Assembly: GCA_019009955.1 (NCBI GenBank) | Contig: CM032228.1 | Span: 130,951,001-131,015,000, forward strand | DNA length: 64,000 bases | Direction: 5' to 3' | Source of the DNA: Riptortus pedestris | Lineage: Eukaryota; Arthropoda; Insecta; Hemiptera; Alydidae | Shown: piece after piece, positions 21,177-32,699 of the stretch | Layout of the letters: every line of letters starts with the position of its first letter | Position numbering within the stretch: position 1 is the first letter of the stretch | Notes under the pieces: generated by a model | The model's input: only the letters and a program-made list of their open reading frames with translations | Database searches by the model: none | What the model was told of the DNA's origin: nothing | Made by a program: the position numbers and the translations under genes

Positions 21177-22570
21177 GTGGGGGAGGGGACATTGGTAATG
21201 GTGAATCGAGCAATTCTTGGATTTTCTGGGAGTGGGAGTGGCCCTGAGGATCTGGATGATGTGAGAAGGCCATCAGAAATCAAACGCATCATTTGCCGCC
21301 TTCCTCGAAATAAATCTCCAGGGTTTGATCTAATTACCTCTAAAATTGTTTGTCGACTCCCACCCAAGGCCATTACATTTTTAACATACCTATACAATTG
21401 CATATTCCGCACTACACATTTCCCTTTACTCTCGAAATTCGCGATTATAGTCCTCTTCCCGAAACCTGGAAAGTCCGTCTTCTATCGTTCTATTAGCCTT
21501 CTCCCTATTTAATCAAAACGTTTTGAAAAACGTTTAATTAAGCGCCCTCTCCCAATTCTCCACAGTCAAAACACCCTTCCTTCCCATCAAGTCGGATTTC
21601 GCTTTCGTCATTCAACAGCGCCGCAATGCCTTCGCGTTGTAAATCACATATGTGTATTTATCGAGCAAAAAGGGCATTGCACGTCAGCTTTTCTTGATGT
21701 AGCGCAAGCCTTTGACAAGGTTTGGCATGACGGCTTACTCTATAAGCTCAAGCTACTCCTTCCAAGCACATTCTACCTTTTACTTAGATCCTATCTTTCT
21801 CTTAGATTTTTTCGAGGCCGTCAAGGAAATGTATACTCAGATTACTATCCTGTGGATGCAGGAGTTCCCCAGGGGCAGTGGCTTTGGACCACTAATTTAT
21901 CTCATATAAACATTAGTCATTCCTACATCACCATGAACACTCCTAGCTACCTATGTAGATGACAAAACAATCCATGCATTCGATCCCGATCCTATTACTG
22001 CTTCGAAGAATCTCCAACTCCACTTAACCGAGATCGAAAAATGGTGCAATGCTTGGCCCATAAAGATCAACGAAAGCAAATATCACTATATCACTTTTTC
22101 CCTCCGGCGAAGTTTCTGTCCTCCTGTTCATTTTAACAATATTCCCTTACCACCAGCCAGATTTTGTACGCTAACTTGGACTACATTTGGACACGAGACT
22201 CATATGAAAATCCCACAAAATAATTAAAAGACAGGAGCTTAACAGACGTTTCGGACAACTTTACGGACAGCTTAATGGAAGATCTCACTTGTCTACCGAA
22301 GGTGGACTAAAAATATACAAGCTACTACTAAAACCAATATGGACATACGCAATAGAAGTGTGGGGTACAGCAAAAACCTCGAACATCAGACGCATTCAGA
22401 CCTTCCAATCCAAAGTCATGCGCACCATAGTAGATGCTCCATATTATGTTACAAACCACACCCTCCATAAAGATCTTAATATCCCATTTGTAACCTAATT
22501 CCCTTAAGATTCAGAAAATTTCACAGCAGGCTGTCCAATCATCCTAATCCAAAAGTCCTAGCCCTCATGT
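21177..22570 (+). pseudogene. Jockey-like LINE reverse transcriptase, decayed
   Basis: RT blocks occur in order on the + strand. These are EIKRIICRLPRNKSPGFDLI (about 21275), LPPKAITFLTYLYNCIFR, VLFPKPGKS...SISLLPI (21450-21510), then after a stop QVGFRFRHST (about 21590), AFLDVAQAFDKVWHDGLL (about 21690), a GVPQG-like box (about 21862), and YVDD at about 21952 followed by DPDPITASKNLQ. 22289-22498 gives the thumb and C-terminal part (YKLLLKPIWTYAIEVWG, VDAPYYVTNHTLHKDL). It ends with FHSRLSNHPNPKVLALM near 22515-22570, the usual Jockey-type terminus. Several stops and shifts; no poly-A tail was identified. Confidence 0.8.
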
Positions 22571-23136
22571 AATACTAACAACAAGTGAGGTTTTTAGATA
22601 TATGAAGAAATTACACATTTCAAGATTACAGAAATAACGATATAAAATAGGTTTTCCTCAATATGGGGTCCCTATTCCAAATGGGGCATTTAAATTAGAC
22701 GTGTTTGACGCCTTGTTAATGAATTCACTCCTTAAAGTATCTGTGATAGAAATATGTGATTCAAAAATGCACCATAAAACATAATAATGAAATACACGAG
22801 TTATCACATTATATAACAAGTCCTCTCGATATAAAAAATGTCTTTTCAAAAGTGCTGCCTTTTCTGAAGAGCACTACGAGAACCTCCACACCTACACAAG
22901 GTTGAACCTCTTCTACATGGACAACCACCCTCTTCAGATTCATCCTATTATATTTCTCCATCTTCCTCTGATAGCAGCCTTCCAATGTTACTGCCGTGTT
23001 GACCATGAGAAATAGATTATTGCCACCTTTCTTTGCCATTCGACCACTTAATCAGGTTTATAGTGGCCTTGTGGAGTAACTAATAGATCCCGTCTTACAA
23101 AGGGTACAACATTCAGCTTTTTTTTTCTTTTTTTTT
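22571..23136. other. Unassigned DNA
   Basis: Two short minus-strand frames (22658-22849, 22809-23039) show no domain. Confidence 0.4.
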
Positions 23137-23240
23137 TTTCTTAACGTCCACTTTATGCTACTAGGCTAATCGGGATGGGTTATCCCAACGCCCTAACTCG
23201 CAAGGCCAACCCGAGCCCCAATTGGCTGCTTTTGAGCGAC
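23137..23240 (-). mobile_element. tRNA-derived SINE, tail portion
   Basis: The reverse complement reads ...AACCCATCCCGATTAGCCTAGTAGCATAAAGTGGACGTTAAG then poly-A. This matches the tail block of the SINE at 61935 (AGCCTGAGTTGCAAAAAGTGGACGTTAA). The 5' head is not recognisable. Confidence 0.55.
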
Positions 23241-23466
23241 TTCAAGCCATAGAGCCGTAGTTTGCCTCATTCACTCACACTTACATACAATTCATTCACA
23301 CAATCACAAATTGTTTTGGAGCCACTACCTCTCCACCAACCTAGCCCCACTCACACACCTGGACTATTATACTAAGCTAAACGCTTTCTAGCCGAAGCAC
23401 TCGCACGTCCACACAAAAAAAAATATTGAGGGATTGTCATTAATCACGAATAAATTTCTATTCTAC

Positions 23467-23467
<1 letters not shown>

Positions 23468-23510
<43 letters not shown>
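23468..23510. repeat. (TA)n microsatellite
   Basis: TA tract adjoining the degraded Helitron-like end at about 23508. Confidence 0.9.
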
Positions 23511-23511
<1 letters not shown>

Positions 23512-23640
23512 CTAAAAATCATTAGAGACTGAATAATGACGGTATTTGTTTTAACAAATCTATATGCATAATTTCTTTATATTTTCCCGTTTTAGTGTTT
23601 AGTAAATTATTACGTTTGAACAATAAAAAAGAAATGATAT
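23508..23640 (-). mobile_element. Helitron-like family 1, degraded 3' end
   Basis: Aligns to the 16134 copy (AATCATTAGAGACTGAATAATGACGGTATTTG, then CCCGTTTTAGTGTTTAG), but the GC hairpin has been lost and the terminus reads TAGCTAA. It again abuts (TA)n. Confidence 0.5.
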
Positions 23641-24364
23641 CCTTATCAATCCCTCAGTACTGTTAAAAATACCGTGTAGAATATTATTCATAGTCATAGA
23701 TTCACCATTATTAAGTACCATTACTGTGGGAGTTTTGCTTGGGAAATATTTAGACTGAATAATAAGTGTGAATTTCATTCTTCCAAGACTCTAATAACTA
23801 TTTCAATAGCTCTACTCCTTTCTATTTACATTTCCTGTTTGCCTATTTACTTTTGTTTTATTTTAAGGGATTCTGGGAACAGAAGGAGAAAGGTTTCAGA
23901 GGAGGGAATTAAAATCAAATTAATACATATCCGTAATCATGAGCTCAATATTCGAAATATATCTCTTACATAAACATTATTGTTTCAAACTAAATGTTCT
24001 ATAATTGTTCTTCTATACACTTGTTTTCTAGTCATTCTATGACCAATAAAAGCAAAATGGAAAGCCTGTATGCTATCCACGTCCCTTACATCTATCTAAA
24101 ATTATATCGGCAAATAGAATAGTGATTAATGACCATCCCTCAATATTGTTTTTTTCTGTAGCGTGTAAATTCTTATGGTCAATTATTAATTTCAGAATAT
24201 TTTAATATGTATTATTTCATTATATTTATCAGTCTATATTATTATTATTAATTAATGTTTGCGGTACGAGGAATACCATCTTGGGAGGGTTACATAAAAG
24301 ATAATCCCTCCATCATTTTTTTAATAATAATTAAGAATTTATTTGTATATGTATTAATAATATG
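23641..24364. other. A+T-rich stretch, nothing recognised
   Basis: No coding or clear repeats. A possible faint second copy of the family 1 end lies near 23745 (GGGAAATATTTAGACTGAATAATA). Confidence 0.4.
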
Positions 24365-24425
24365 TGTGTATATAGTACTGGTACAGCGGCTATTGTAAGA
24401 GATGATACTTATGAAATAAACCTAC

Positions 24426-24536
24426 CAGCGCCGAACTGGCAGATCTGTGGGCCCTCGGCAAAATTAGCCATGTCCCCCCCCCCCCAGAGCGGAATGTTTG
24501 ATACCAAATATAATACAAACAATTACTTATTTTGTA

Positions 24537-24573
<37 letters not shown>

Positions 24574-24905
24574 AATAATAATACCCTCATTTATTAGAAT
24601 ATTTTTAATTAAAATTAATAAAATTAGTAGCTGATGACAGAGGTTATAAAATGCACATATAAAACTTATACAAATATTTATTGTAGGATTGCAAAATATT
24701 GCCTATATTTTTTTTTTGTAAAACCTGCATGAGCGATGTATTTACACATGCAAATACATATTATTTGGGGTGTTAATTAATAATAAAACTAATGTCTTTT
24801 TATATTATTTTTTTTTTTATTTGAGCCACTTGGGCCCTTGAGGGGGCCTTAGGGCCGTGGGCCCTCGGCATTTTCCCATCGACCTACCTGGCAAGTCCAG
24901 CACTG
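24426..24905. mobile_element. Non-autonomous hAT element, 480 bp, with 8-bp target duplication
   Basis: The left end is CAGCGCCGAACT and the right end, on the minus strand, CAGTGCTGGACT. These are hAT-type CAGNG termini, and subterminal blocks GGGCCCTCGGC (left) and GCCGAGGGCCC (right, minus) are also inverted. The 8 bp AAACCTAC occur immediately outside both ends (24418-24425 and 24906-24913), the size typical of hAT transposition. Inside are poly-C, (CA)n(TA)n and A+T-rich filler; no transposase. It interrupts the RNase H frame of a LINE. Confidence 0.9.
24539..24572. repeat. (CA)n(TA)n microsatellite
   Basis: Compound dinucleotide tract inside the hAT element. Confidence 0.95.
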
Positions 24906-25560
24906 AAACCTACCTAAAAATAGCAGTATATACACACCTGAATTGCATGCCATACTTTTGGGACTGTCACACTACAGACAACAACACATGACATTACTAT
25001 ATTCATAAGATTGTTTACTTTCCTTCAAAAACAATTACAACACTCGTCCCTTAATTATTCAGATTCTAGAACAAATTTCAAAATTAAAGACAAAAGTGGC
25101 AATGCTGTGGATTCCACGACATAAAAACATTAAGCGTGCAGACGACGTGGACAATCTCGCCAGTCATGCAACCCAGAGACAATCTTCGGACTTTAACTCA
25201 CTCACCCTATCAGGCTAACATTTACAAAAACTACAGACAACATTAAATGAATGGCAAAAATGTTGGCCTAGAACATAAAAAATAATCATCTGCGAGAAAT
25301 AAAGCCTTGTATAAGCGAGTGACCATCCAGCAAACGTGAGAATAGACGAGACGAAGTTGTACTTACGAGACTTAGAATAGGACAATCACATTTAACTCAC
25401 TCATACCTCATGAAAAGAACCTCTATGCAGAACATGCTATGAACCATTAGCCATTCAACACATACTGACTAACTGTAAGAACATTGAATACTTAGAGATC
25501 CCACATAGCATGTACGAACTTACCGACAAGAGCCAACATATCGAAATCCATATATCGAAT

Positions 25561-25985
25561 AATGAATAGAACTTTTATGTCATCCTGAATAATGAATAAT
25601 ATTTTCATTCAATGAATACAACTATTTTTTTCTTTTTCTTCATTGCTCAATAAGAATTAAATTGTTCTATATTAGAATGAACATTTTAATTGAATAAAAA
25701 TAATATCATGTGCTGAATCAAATATTTTGTTTTTCCCAATGTCTATTTCCTGGCACATATTAATTAAAGTACGTTAAAGTTTTAGAAGACAGTATTTTAA
25801 TAGTTGTTGAATTTATTTTCATGATTCTTAAAGCAGATCTTTTGGAAAATAATCATTATCATCATTAATTATTTGCAGTTCATGACTATAGAAAGATTAA
25901 TTATTATTCAATTTCTGGCTAATTGTAATGAATCTAGACTCAATTTTGGTTTGATCAATGGCAAATTTGATATTCGAACGTCTTA
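25561..25985. other. A+T-rich stretch, nothing recognised
   Basis: No coding and no matched repeats. Confidence 0.5.
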
Positions 25986-25989
25986 TAGA

Positions 25990-26845
25990 ATATTAACTAG
26001 GGTCCAAGTTCACTAATGGCTAAAATCGGGCCAAGGGAGAAAGGAAGGGCATTCAAAAAATTCAAAATGTCTCTATTATTATTAGTTAAGTAGAATAAAA
26101 AACAATGTATAGAACCAATCTTGTTGAAAATGCAATTTATCTTTCTGTTGTCCTAAAGATGTTTTCTTTATTTTGAATATTAACCGAGATATTTGCATTT
26201 TACCTCAGTTACTAAAACTTCTCATTTCAAATTAACATTTTAATTTCTAATAAGGCGAAGGTAAACAAAAGAATGAAAACTTCAAATGATTCTTAAAATC
26301 ATTTTTATATCTCTAATAGTTTCGCGTCTATGTGCTCATCAGGAGAAATTCTACTAGAAAGGGCAGCTAAACTAACGACAACATTTTTCTTTGTGACCTT
26401 TCACTAGCCGTACCAGTCGGAGAATGGGTTAAAAAGTATGGCGGGTCACGTAAGCTGATTTATAGATAGCCATAGATTGGTTAAGTAAAGTTAAATGGGT
26501 TATATTTTCACAATTTTAATTCCTACAACCTACCCGGTACATCCAGTTGCCGGGTAACCTACAACCCTAGTTCTATTTACCCCATATCAACTCACAACTC
26601 CCCCTTAAAATTGAACTTCAGAGTGTTCAGTAGAAGGAGAACTGTCAGGACAACCACGGCAGGTCACTCTGTTTCCCAACCTTCATCTAATTCCCTACTG
26701 GAGCTCCGATAAAAAAAAATAAAAAAAATAAAAATAATTCCTGTTTATATAGGCTTCTTACTACGGGGGAATAGGGGCATATAGTGATATGATATCATCA
26801 GCTTGTTAAAGCCCAGAACGCCGGAAATCTGCTTAGTATCTTGGG
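25990..26845 (+). mobile_element. Helentron family 2, decayed copy
   Basis: Contains TCCAAGTTCACTAATGGCTAAAATCGG (25999-26030, matching CAAGTTCGTTAATGGCTGAAATCGG of other copies), AATGTCTC, AGAACCAATCTTGTTGAAAATGCAATTT and AATATTAACCGAGATATTTGCATTT. It ends with GGAAATCTGCTTAG at 26823-26836, the family 3' subterminal motif. The 5' part and 3' stem-loop are gone. Confidence 0.6.
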
Positions 26846-27304
26846 AGGATGATTGTAGCATGGCTGATTAGAACAATTTTGCTGTAGTAAACCAATAAGG
26901 AGATTTGAGTTAAAGTAAAAGTTTATACCATGGTTATTGACATGATCAGTATCTGCAAATCCTTATATTAACTACTGATTTACCGGTACTGACCATGTCA
27001 AATGAACTATTTCTAAATATGCCCCTTTCGCTTCTTGTTAAAGTAACATGTTCTGCATTGGGGCTTGTTGTTGTTTCGTTATTAAATTTAAAATAAATTC
27101 ATTCTACAAAAATGAAGATTAAACGTGCTTCATATAAATATGAGTAGTTAGTGATAGGCGGTATTTTAAAATATATTAAGAAGGCATTTATTGGTTTGAA
27201 TCTGGTATGTAATTGTAACCTCTGTCTGTACATTGATTTTTTTCTCGAAATTTCACGATAACTTTTCGTTTCACATGTCATAGACACCATAACTGCATTT
27301 GGTT
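26846..27304. other. A+T-rich stretch, nothing recognised
   Basis: Short frames only. Confidence 0.4.
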
Positions 27305-28531
27305 TCTTTGGTGTCTGTTTGTTTGTTACCTTTTCAAGCATAAACGGCTGAACCGAATTTTATGAAACTTGGTATGTATACTACTACTAGCCCACCTTAG
27401 ACTTTAGGCTATATTAATATTGTCTGAGACGAACAGGAGTGGGGGTTATAAGGGAGGCCTGAAATAAAAATTCGCCATCTTTTGTTTCATATTGGTTTTT
27501 CGGCAAATATGCACATGACAAAAGTTGTTTATTTTGTTACTTAGAGTAACGTTTGTAATATTCATTTTTTCCGTATAACAAAGTATTTTGATTGGGGAAG
27601 TAACAAATCTCCGACCCCTCCCCTTCTCAATTGTTTTTTATTTTAATTAGAATTAACTTCATCATTTATTTCCAGTATAAATTCAAACTATAAGAGCATG
27701 TCGATTATTTAATTTTTTATAGTGCATTATTTAACAAAGTCATGCTGAATTCGCACATCGTGTGATAGCGGAAGTTGTGCGGAATCAAATTCTTTAATTG
27801 TTGTATATATTATCTCATTTCCTCCTATTTGTTGACGATATTGAAATGTATATGTACTATCTATAACTATTAAATGCTACTTGATAATGTCGTTATAACA
27901 AAAGACAATTTACGTTTAAACTCTAGATGATTTGAGGTTGCAGAGGGGGCTACAATCTCTTTTCCTCAGCTCGCTTTTAGAATATAAATTAAATTATTTT
28001 TAGGGTATCACTGTTATTCATTTACAACAGGTATATAAATTACTAGAAAATATTTTGTTTAATGTTTTAAATAAATAATTTAAGTAAAGCAATGTTGATG
28101 ATGAATCGGGGGCGGAAGTTGTCGGGAGGGTAACACAGTTAATTGTGTTATTATTTCCTGTGAAATGATAGAATTGTATTCTACTAAAATTTACTGTTAC
28201 GTATACAACTAAGCTCACAATCTCAGATTGGTTTCTGACAGAAAATAAGTACATAATAGGTAATATTTAATTCTAATAAACGCAAACTATGATTATGATT
28301 TGAATTATTCAGATTGTGTCAAACAATGGACAGGGGATTGCCTAGGGACTTATTTTCATTTATTCTTCAAAACTAAAATTTCTATTCTATAAGTCCCCTG
28401 CCTAACTCTCACGGGAAAACTATACGCCCAGACGGGAAGTGTAGTTGTACATATTTAAGCACTGTCAAAAATAAAATAAAACAAACATTCCCTCTTATGA
28501 TTTCCCGAGCGAAGCGGGGTTCCTTAGCTAG
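27305..28531 (+). mobile_element. Helitron-like family 1, copy with different interior
   Basis: The 5' part carries GTTTGTTTGTTACC, AACGGCTGAACCGAATTTTATG, AAACTTGGTATG, then GACGAACAGGAGTGGGGGTT and the CAAAAGTTGTTTATTTTGTTA unit start, all shared with the 45.5 kb and left-edge copies. The 3' end has hairpin CCCGAGCGAAGCGGG (28504-28518), then CTTAG and CTAG at 28528-28531, followed by T. The interior (27590-28300) is unlike the other copies. The 5' boundary is approximate. Confidence 0.65.
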
Positions 28532-28549
28532 TCATATATAAATCTCTTT

Positions 28550-30020
28550 TTCCATTTACAGCAGTACATATTTGTAGTAATCTGAACTAGTTAGTACCAT
28601 TTCCCAGTTGATGCTATACGAACCAAATGTGTGAAATAATTATTTGAACAAATAAATACAACTAAAAAGAGTAAAACAAACAAAAGGAGTCCGTCGGAGT
28701 TTTCAATAATGTTGTAAAAATAAAAGAGTTGTTCCTTTTGCTTGCTCCAAAGAGGCCTCATTTCCACGTCGACAGCGAAAAGCTCAGTGACACCTTGGTC
28801 CGTTTGTGTGAAAAAGTAAGCACGATAGAAAAAATGAAGAGGAGAGGGGAATAAATGGGACAGAAGGAAAAGGCAAAACGAAAAAAAGAAAATGCCGTCA
28901 AGGTTTGGAGGCAGCCATATTTCAAGTTGTTCTAATTGGAGACCCTTTTATGATTTACTGTGAGAGAGGGAATTGGTCCTGAGCCTCCAATATCTGATGG
29001 AGCCTTGCAGAATTCCTTCCTCCAACCCATTATGCTTACACCTTTGTCAATGCTTGGCCTATTCCGGCCTGAATCCATAAATGCGGAAATTCTAACACCC
29101 TTGTCATCGGTACTTCTATTTCTGCGAACAAAAGAAACGTAATCTGGTTTAACCTTTTGCAATAATCCTCATTAAAAAATAATATTTTTATGATTATCAA
29201 GGTCTTCTGGTATTGACGTCGAGGTGCTCAAGCTATCTGCGTTACTGGCAAAACGTTGGTAGAAGATATTGTGACAATTTCATTACCAAAGTACCGCAAT
29301 AATCATATCCTGGGCGTGGAAGTCAACGACAACAATAATACCCCTTTATCTTTGGATTTTCTCAGCATGTACCGCGGGGATACTTAGGCTACGACGAAAT
29401 CTTTTGCTTTATTGATTATTTTCTAATTATGTACTGTCGTATTTCGAATTGACATAGATAAATCAAAGAGTTCTAGCCACCCCAGTCAGTCACAGTTCTA
29501 TAGTCATCTATTTTTCACGAACTTGAATAAACGGATGTCACTAGAGCAGGTTCCATTGTTATTTTTCCTTAAGGCAAGTACTAATTTTCACATCAGTTAT
29601 TTGGCAGATATACGTATCCAAAATTGCTGTCACTCAAAGGCTGTTTGCACCGTCTTTCCCACACATCTAAAATATTAAATAATTTATTTTTCTAAAATCT
29701 CCGTGCGTCACTTTGATTTCTCAGAATCTCATCCAAGATTAATTTAATAGGACAGTCTCTCTAATAGCAAAAATGTTTAGAGTTCATTTACGTTATATCT
29801 CGAGTCACGGGGCTTTAAAGAAAAAAGTAGCAGAAATGCTGCCTAAAACAAAATAGGGGGTGCTTATTCAAAATTCTGTTACTTTCGATGAATGGTTATC
29901 ACACCCGTCGTAAACAACACTTGGGACATTTTTGCTTAGCTCATTTGAATCTTATGAGCTCAGAAACGAGCACTAGGTGTAAAGCCATTCATGAACTTGA
30001 ACTTGAGCATTAATAGTTAT
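28550..30020. other. Unassigned DNA with one exon-like frame
   Basis: A 60-codon frame without ATG (about 28680-28860) contains ELFLLLAPKRPHFHVDSEKL and runs into GAAAAAGTAAGC (possible donor at 28816). A minus-strand frame at 28932-29162 (76 aa) has no recognised domain. Otherwise A+T-rich. Confidence 0.3.
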
Positions 30021-30024
30021 TTAT

Positions 30025-30142
30025 TATACAAGTGACGAAAGTAGATCATTTTACAACTCGAGTGAAACGTTTACCCACACGAGCGAAGCGAGTCTGGTAA
30101 TTTCACGAGAGTTGTAAATTCTACTTTCGTCACGAGTGTAAT
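30025..30142. repeat. 118-bp imperfect palindrome (MITE-like hairpin)
   Basis: Left arm ACAAGTGACGAAAGTAGA...TTTACAACTCGAGTGAAA (30028-30067). Right arm TTTCACGAGAGTTGTAAA...TCTACTTTCGTCAC (30101-30133) is its near-perfect complement. A smaller palindrome, CGAGCGAAGCGAG, sits in the middle. The arms end in an A+T-rich TTATTATA/TAATATTA context. Foldback size fits a miniature inverted-repeat transposon, but no target duplication is certain. Confidence 0.75.
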
Positions 30143-32300
30143 ATTAAATTTTTTCTGTAATCTTGTAATACATGATCAGATCTAACCAGAATATGAACAA
30201 AATTAGGATGTTGTGAAGATTATGGTATGTTGTTGGTAGGTTATAAGCATGGTTGTGAAAGGTTATAAGCATAGTTATAAAACAACTAGTGATGATTGAA
30301 CAGTTATAAACAAGTGCAGGTTATAAACAAGGAAGGTAATTATTATTATATTTAAATTTTAAAATATATTGATTATTTCCACCAATAATTCAATCACATT
30401 TCAATTTATTTTGTTAAAATAAATTCTTACAATGTTAAGAAACATTTAAAAGCATTTAATTTCCAACTTCAAATTATTTTTTAATTTATACTTAATACTA
30501 ATTAAGAAGGCAATTCACTTTCTTCACTTGTGAAGAAAGTGATTACTTTCTTCACTCTATTGCAAAATGTTTCACTTTCTTCACTCATTTCAGTTTAGTA
30601 ATGTTACCATTATTCAACGATTACAGAAAAATGACATTTATATATCGTTGTTCATTGGAACTGATTTCATTTTATCATCTGTTTGGCAGGCCACTCCATG
30701 AAATTCTTGGAGTAGTGAGTATAGCCTCAATAACCGATTAAATAATAAGAAATGAATTCTGCTATGCTATAGAATATTCGTAGAAGTTATCTATATAATA
30801 TTTCAGGAATGCTGCCAATTATGGTTTACAGATTCATATTTATTTCAAGGAAATTAATTAAATCTGCCTCATATTTGATATTTTCCTAGACAATATTCAA
30901 GCAAATATTAACTAGAAATTAATGATGTTTTATTGCTTCTAATCAGTCCATCTATTGATTGATGTTTAAATTAATGGGAACATATTATGTCAGTCAGAGA
31001 TATCAGACCAAGTATTTAGGTTATGTTAGTTAGAGAAGCTGGGAAGGATTATTATAGTTTAGGGATATGATGCATGGATGTGATTAGCAGAATCGATATA
31101 AACAGTAGCCATGATATATGCAGGGAGTGGCGTAATCAGCTGGCTGTTGGCTTCCCCATTGTCGGCTTCAAGATAAACGGCTGCCAGAGGAATGTTGGCT
31201 ATTGGACTTCTAGCCAATCGCCTCTTATACGTAATCCCGGCTTCCAAATACGTCACACATTTTTGCCGGGAACTGTTATTGCCTCCAACAAATTCTTCGC
31301 AGAACAGCCGTATCCCTTATTTTGCCATAATGTCAAAATGTATGTGAAACAGAAGATATATTCTGGTATCGGGGAATCGAAATCCAAAAACAATGTCCAT
31401 TTTAGGTATGCATTAAATATCTACATACCAACCTCCAATTCCTAATGTTTTCACTTTTAAAAACAAAAATACTGTGCAATAATTCCCGCTCTTTGTTGCC
31501 AAATGGAAATCGGGAAACCAGTTGAGCTTGCAATGTGTAAACTTATAAAGCTTCCATATTCAGCAATTATAATATTAAAAAATCATTAGAATTTCTATTC
31601 AATGACTTATATTAAAGAAAAAATGATTAATAATCATCTAAATTATAATCGTAGTTAACCGAAACTTATCGTAAAATCTCTTAATTTAAATTTTGAAAGG
31701 TTAGCCCTGCTCCATGGCAGTTTAAGCAAAAGGTTTCTTCAGATGTATAGTACGGCAGTAAACCGGTCATTGTGCTTTCCTTTTTTGTTCAATGCCGGAT
31801 TTGCAATGTTCACAAGACAAGTTCATCTTTGGCAACTTTCAACTTCCTGGAAGGCTGAATTATTTCCAGCTCGCTGGTCCTTTTGAAGAATATCTCCCCT
31901 TCATATAATAATGTCAAATTTTTCCTTCTCTTGAGCGCTCTTGTTCAGATCCCATTACTTCTCCTCTCTCTTTCAAATCTCGTTGAAGATCCTTATTCAA
32001 GTACTACTTCTAGTCATCTGACAACACGATCACGGCCCCTTTCTCAATGTTAGTATGAAAAATTTCGCTTTTCCTCTATTCCATACGTACTTTCTATAAA
32101 ATGTCTTTTATGAGCGTTTAATCCCCTTAATTCTTTAAACTGTGAGTTCTAGATTCTATTCTCTCATGAAAATGGGATTTCACTATTGACACGGGAATCA
32201 CCAGACAATATCTACACTCTAACAGCCATAGTAAGGGCTGTAACCTGTAACTTATTTGGTCATAAGCTAACGTCCATTTTTTTTGTATGTATATATTATA
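30143..32300. other. A+T-rich stretch, nothing firmly recognised
   Basis: The 123-residue frame at 31074-31445 lacks a recognisable domain. CACTTTCTTCACT repeats lie near 30515-30590. Confidence 0.4.
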
Positions 32301-32308
32301 GTTTCCAA

Positions 32309-32686
32309 CTCTATCCAGTGATGGTCAACGGTGGTATGTCTCTCATGTATCTCTATCCAGTGATGGTCAAAGGTGGTATCTCTCTCATGTATCTCTATCC
32401 AGTGATGGTCAAAGGTGGTATCCCTCTCATGTATCTCTATCCAGTGATGGTCAAAGGTGGTATCCCTCTCATGTATCTCTATCCAGTGATGGTCAAAGGT
32501 GGTATCTCTCTCATGTTTCCTTATCCAGTGATGGTCAACGGTGGTATGCCTCTCATGTATCTCTATCCAGTGATGGTCAAAGGTGGTATCTCTCTCATGT
32601 TTCCTTATCCAGTGATGGTCAAAGGTGATATCTCTCTCATGTATCTCTATCCAGTGATGGTCAACGGTGGTATCCCTCTCATCTGG
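32309..32686 (+). repeat. 42-bp minisatellite, 9 units, open reading frame
   Basis: Units of exactly 42 bp start with CTCTATCCAGTGATGGTCAA (or CCTTATCCAG) at 32309, 32351, 32393, 32435, 32477, 32519, 32561, 32603 and 32645. Because 42 is divisible by three, the frame 32186-32707 (173 aa) stays open and encodes a 14-residue repeat LYPVMVKGGISLMY with K/N and I/M variants. Neighbouring units vary at a few sites and show higher-order similarity. There is no evidence that it is translated. Confidence 0.9.
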
Positions 32687-32699
32687 TATCTAGGTCAAG

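Larger units (their letters stand above)
24365..25560 (+). pseudogene. LINE RNase H domain and C-terminus (I-clade-like), interrupted by hAT element
   Basis: Before the hAT insertion the frame reads VYSTGTAAIVRDDTYEINLP. It resumes after 24913 with NSSIYTPELHAILLG (about 24915), then after a stop PLIIQILEQISKL and VAMLWIPRHKNIKRADDVDN LASHA (25090-25175). This is the LINE-type RNase H layout (TPELHAI, WIPRH, ADDVDNLA). Further on, DETKLYLRDL and LTHS/PLAIQHILTNC (25345-25490) match the C-terminal region after RNase H. Stops are present, so it is dead. It is separate from the Jockey-like copy at 21.2-22.6 kb, which has its own terminus. Confidence 0.7.

Noticed and set aside
30515..30590. CACTTTCTTCACT repeats as a possible CRISPR-like array
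   Set aside because: Only three or four short degenerate repeats, no uniform spacers, and the genome is eukaryotic.
31074..31445. 123-residue + frame
   Set aside because: No recognisable motif, and the opposite strand is also open over much of it, suggesting chance.
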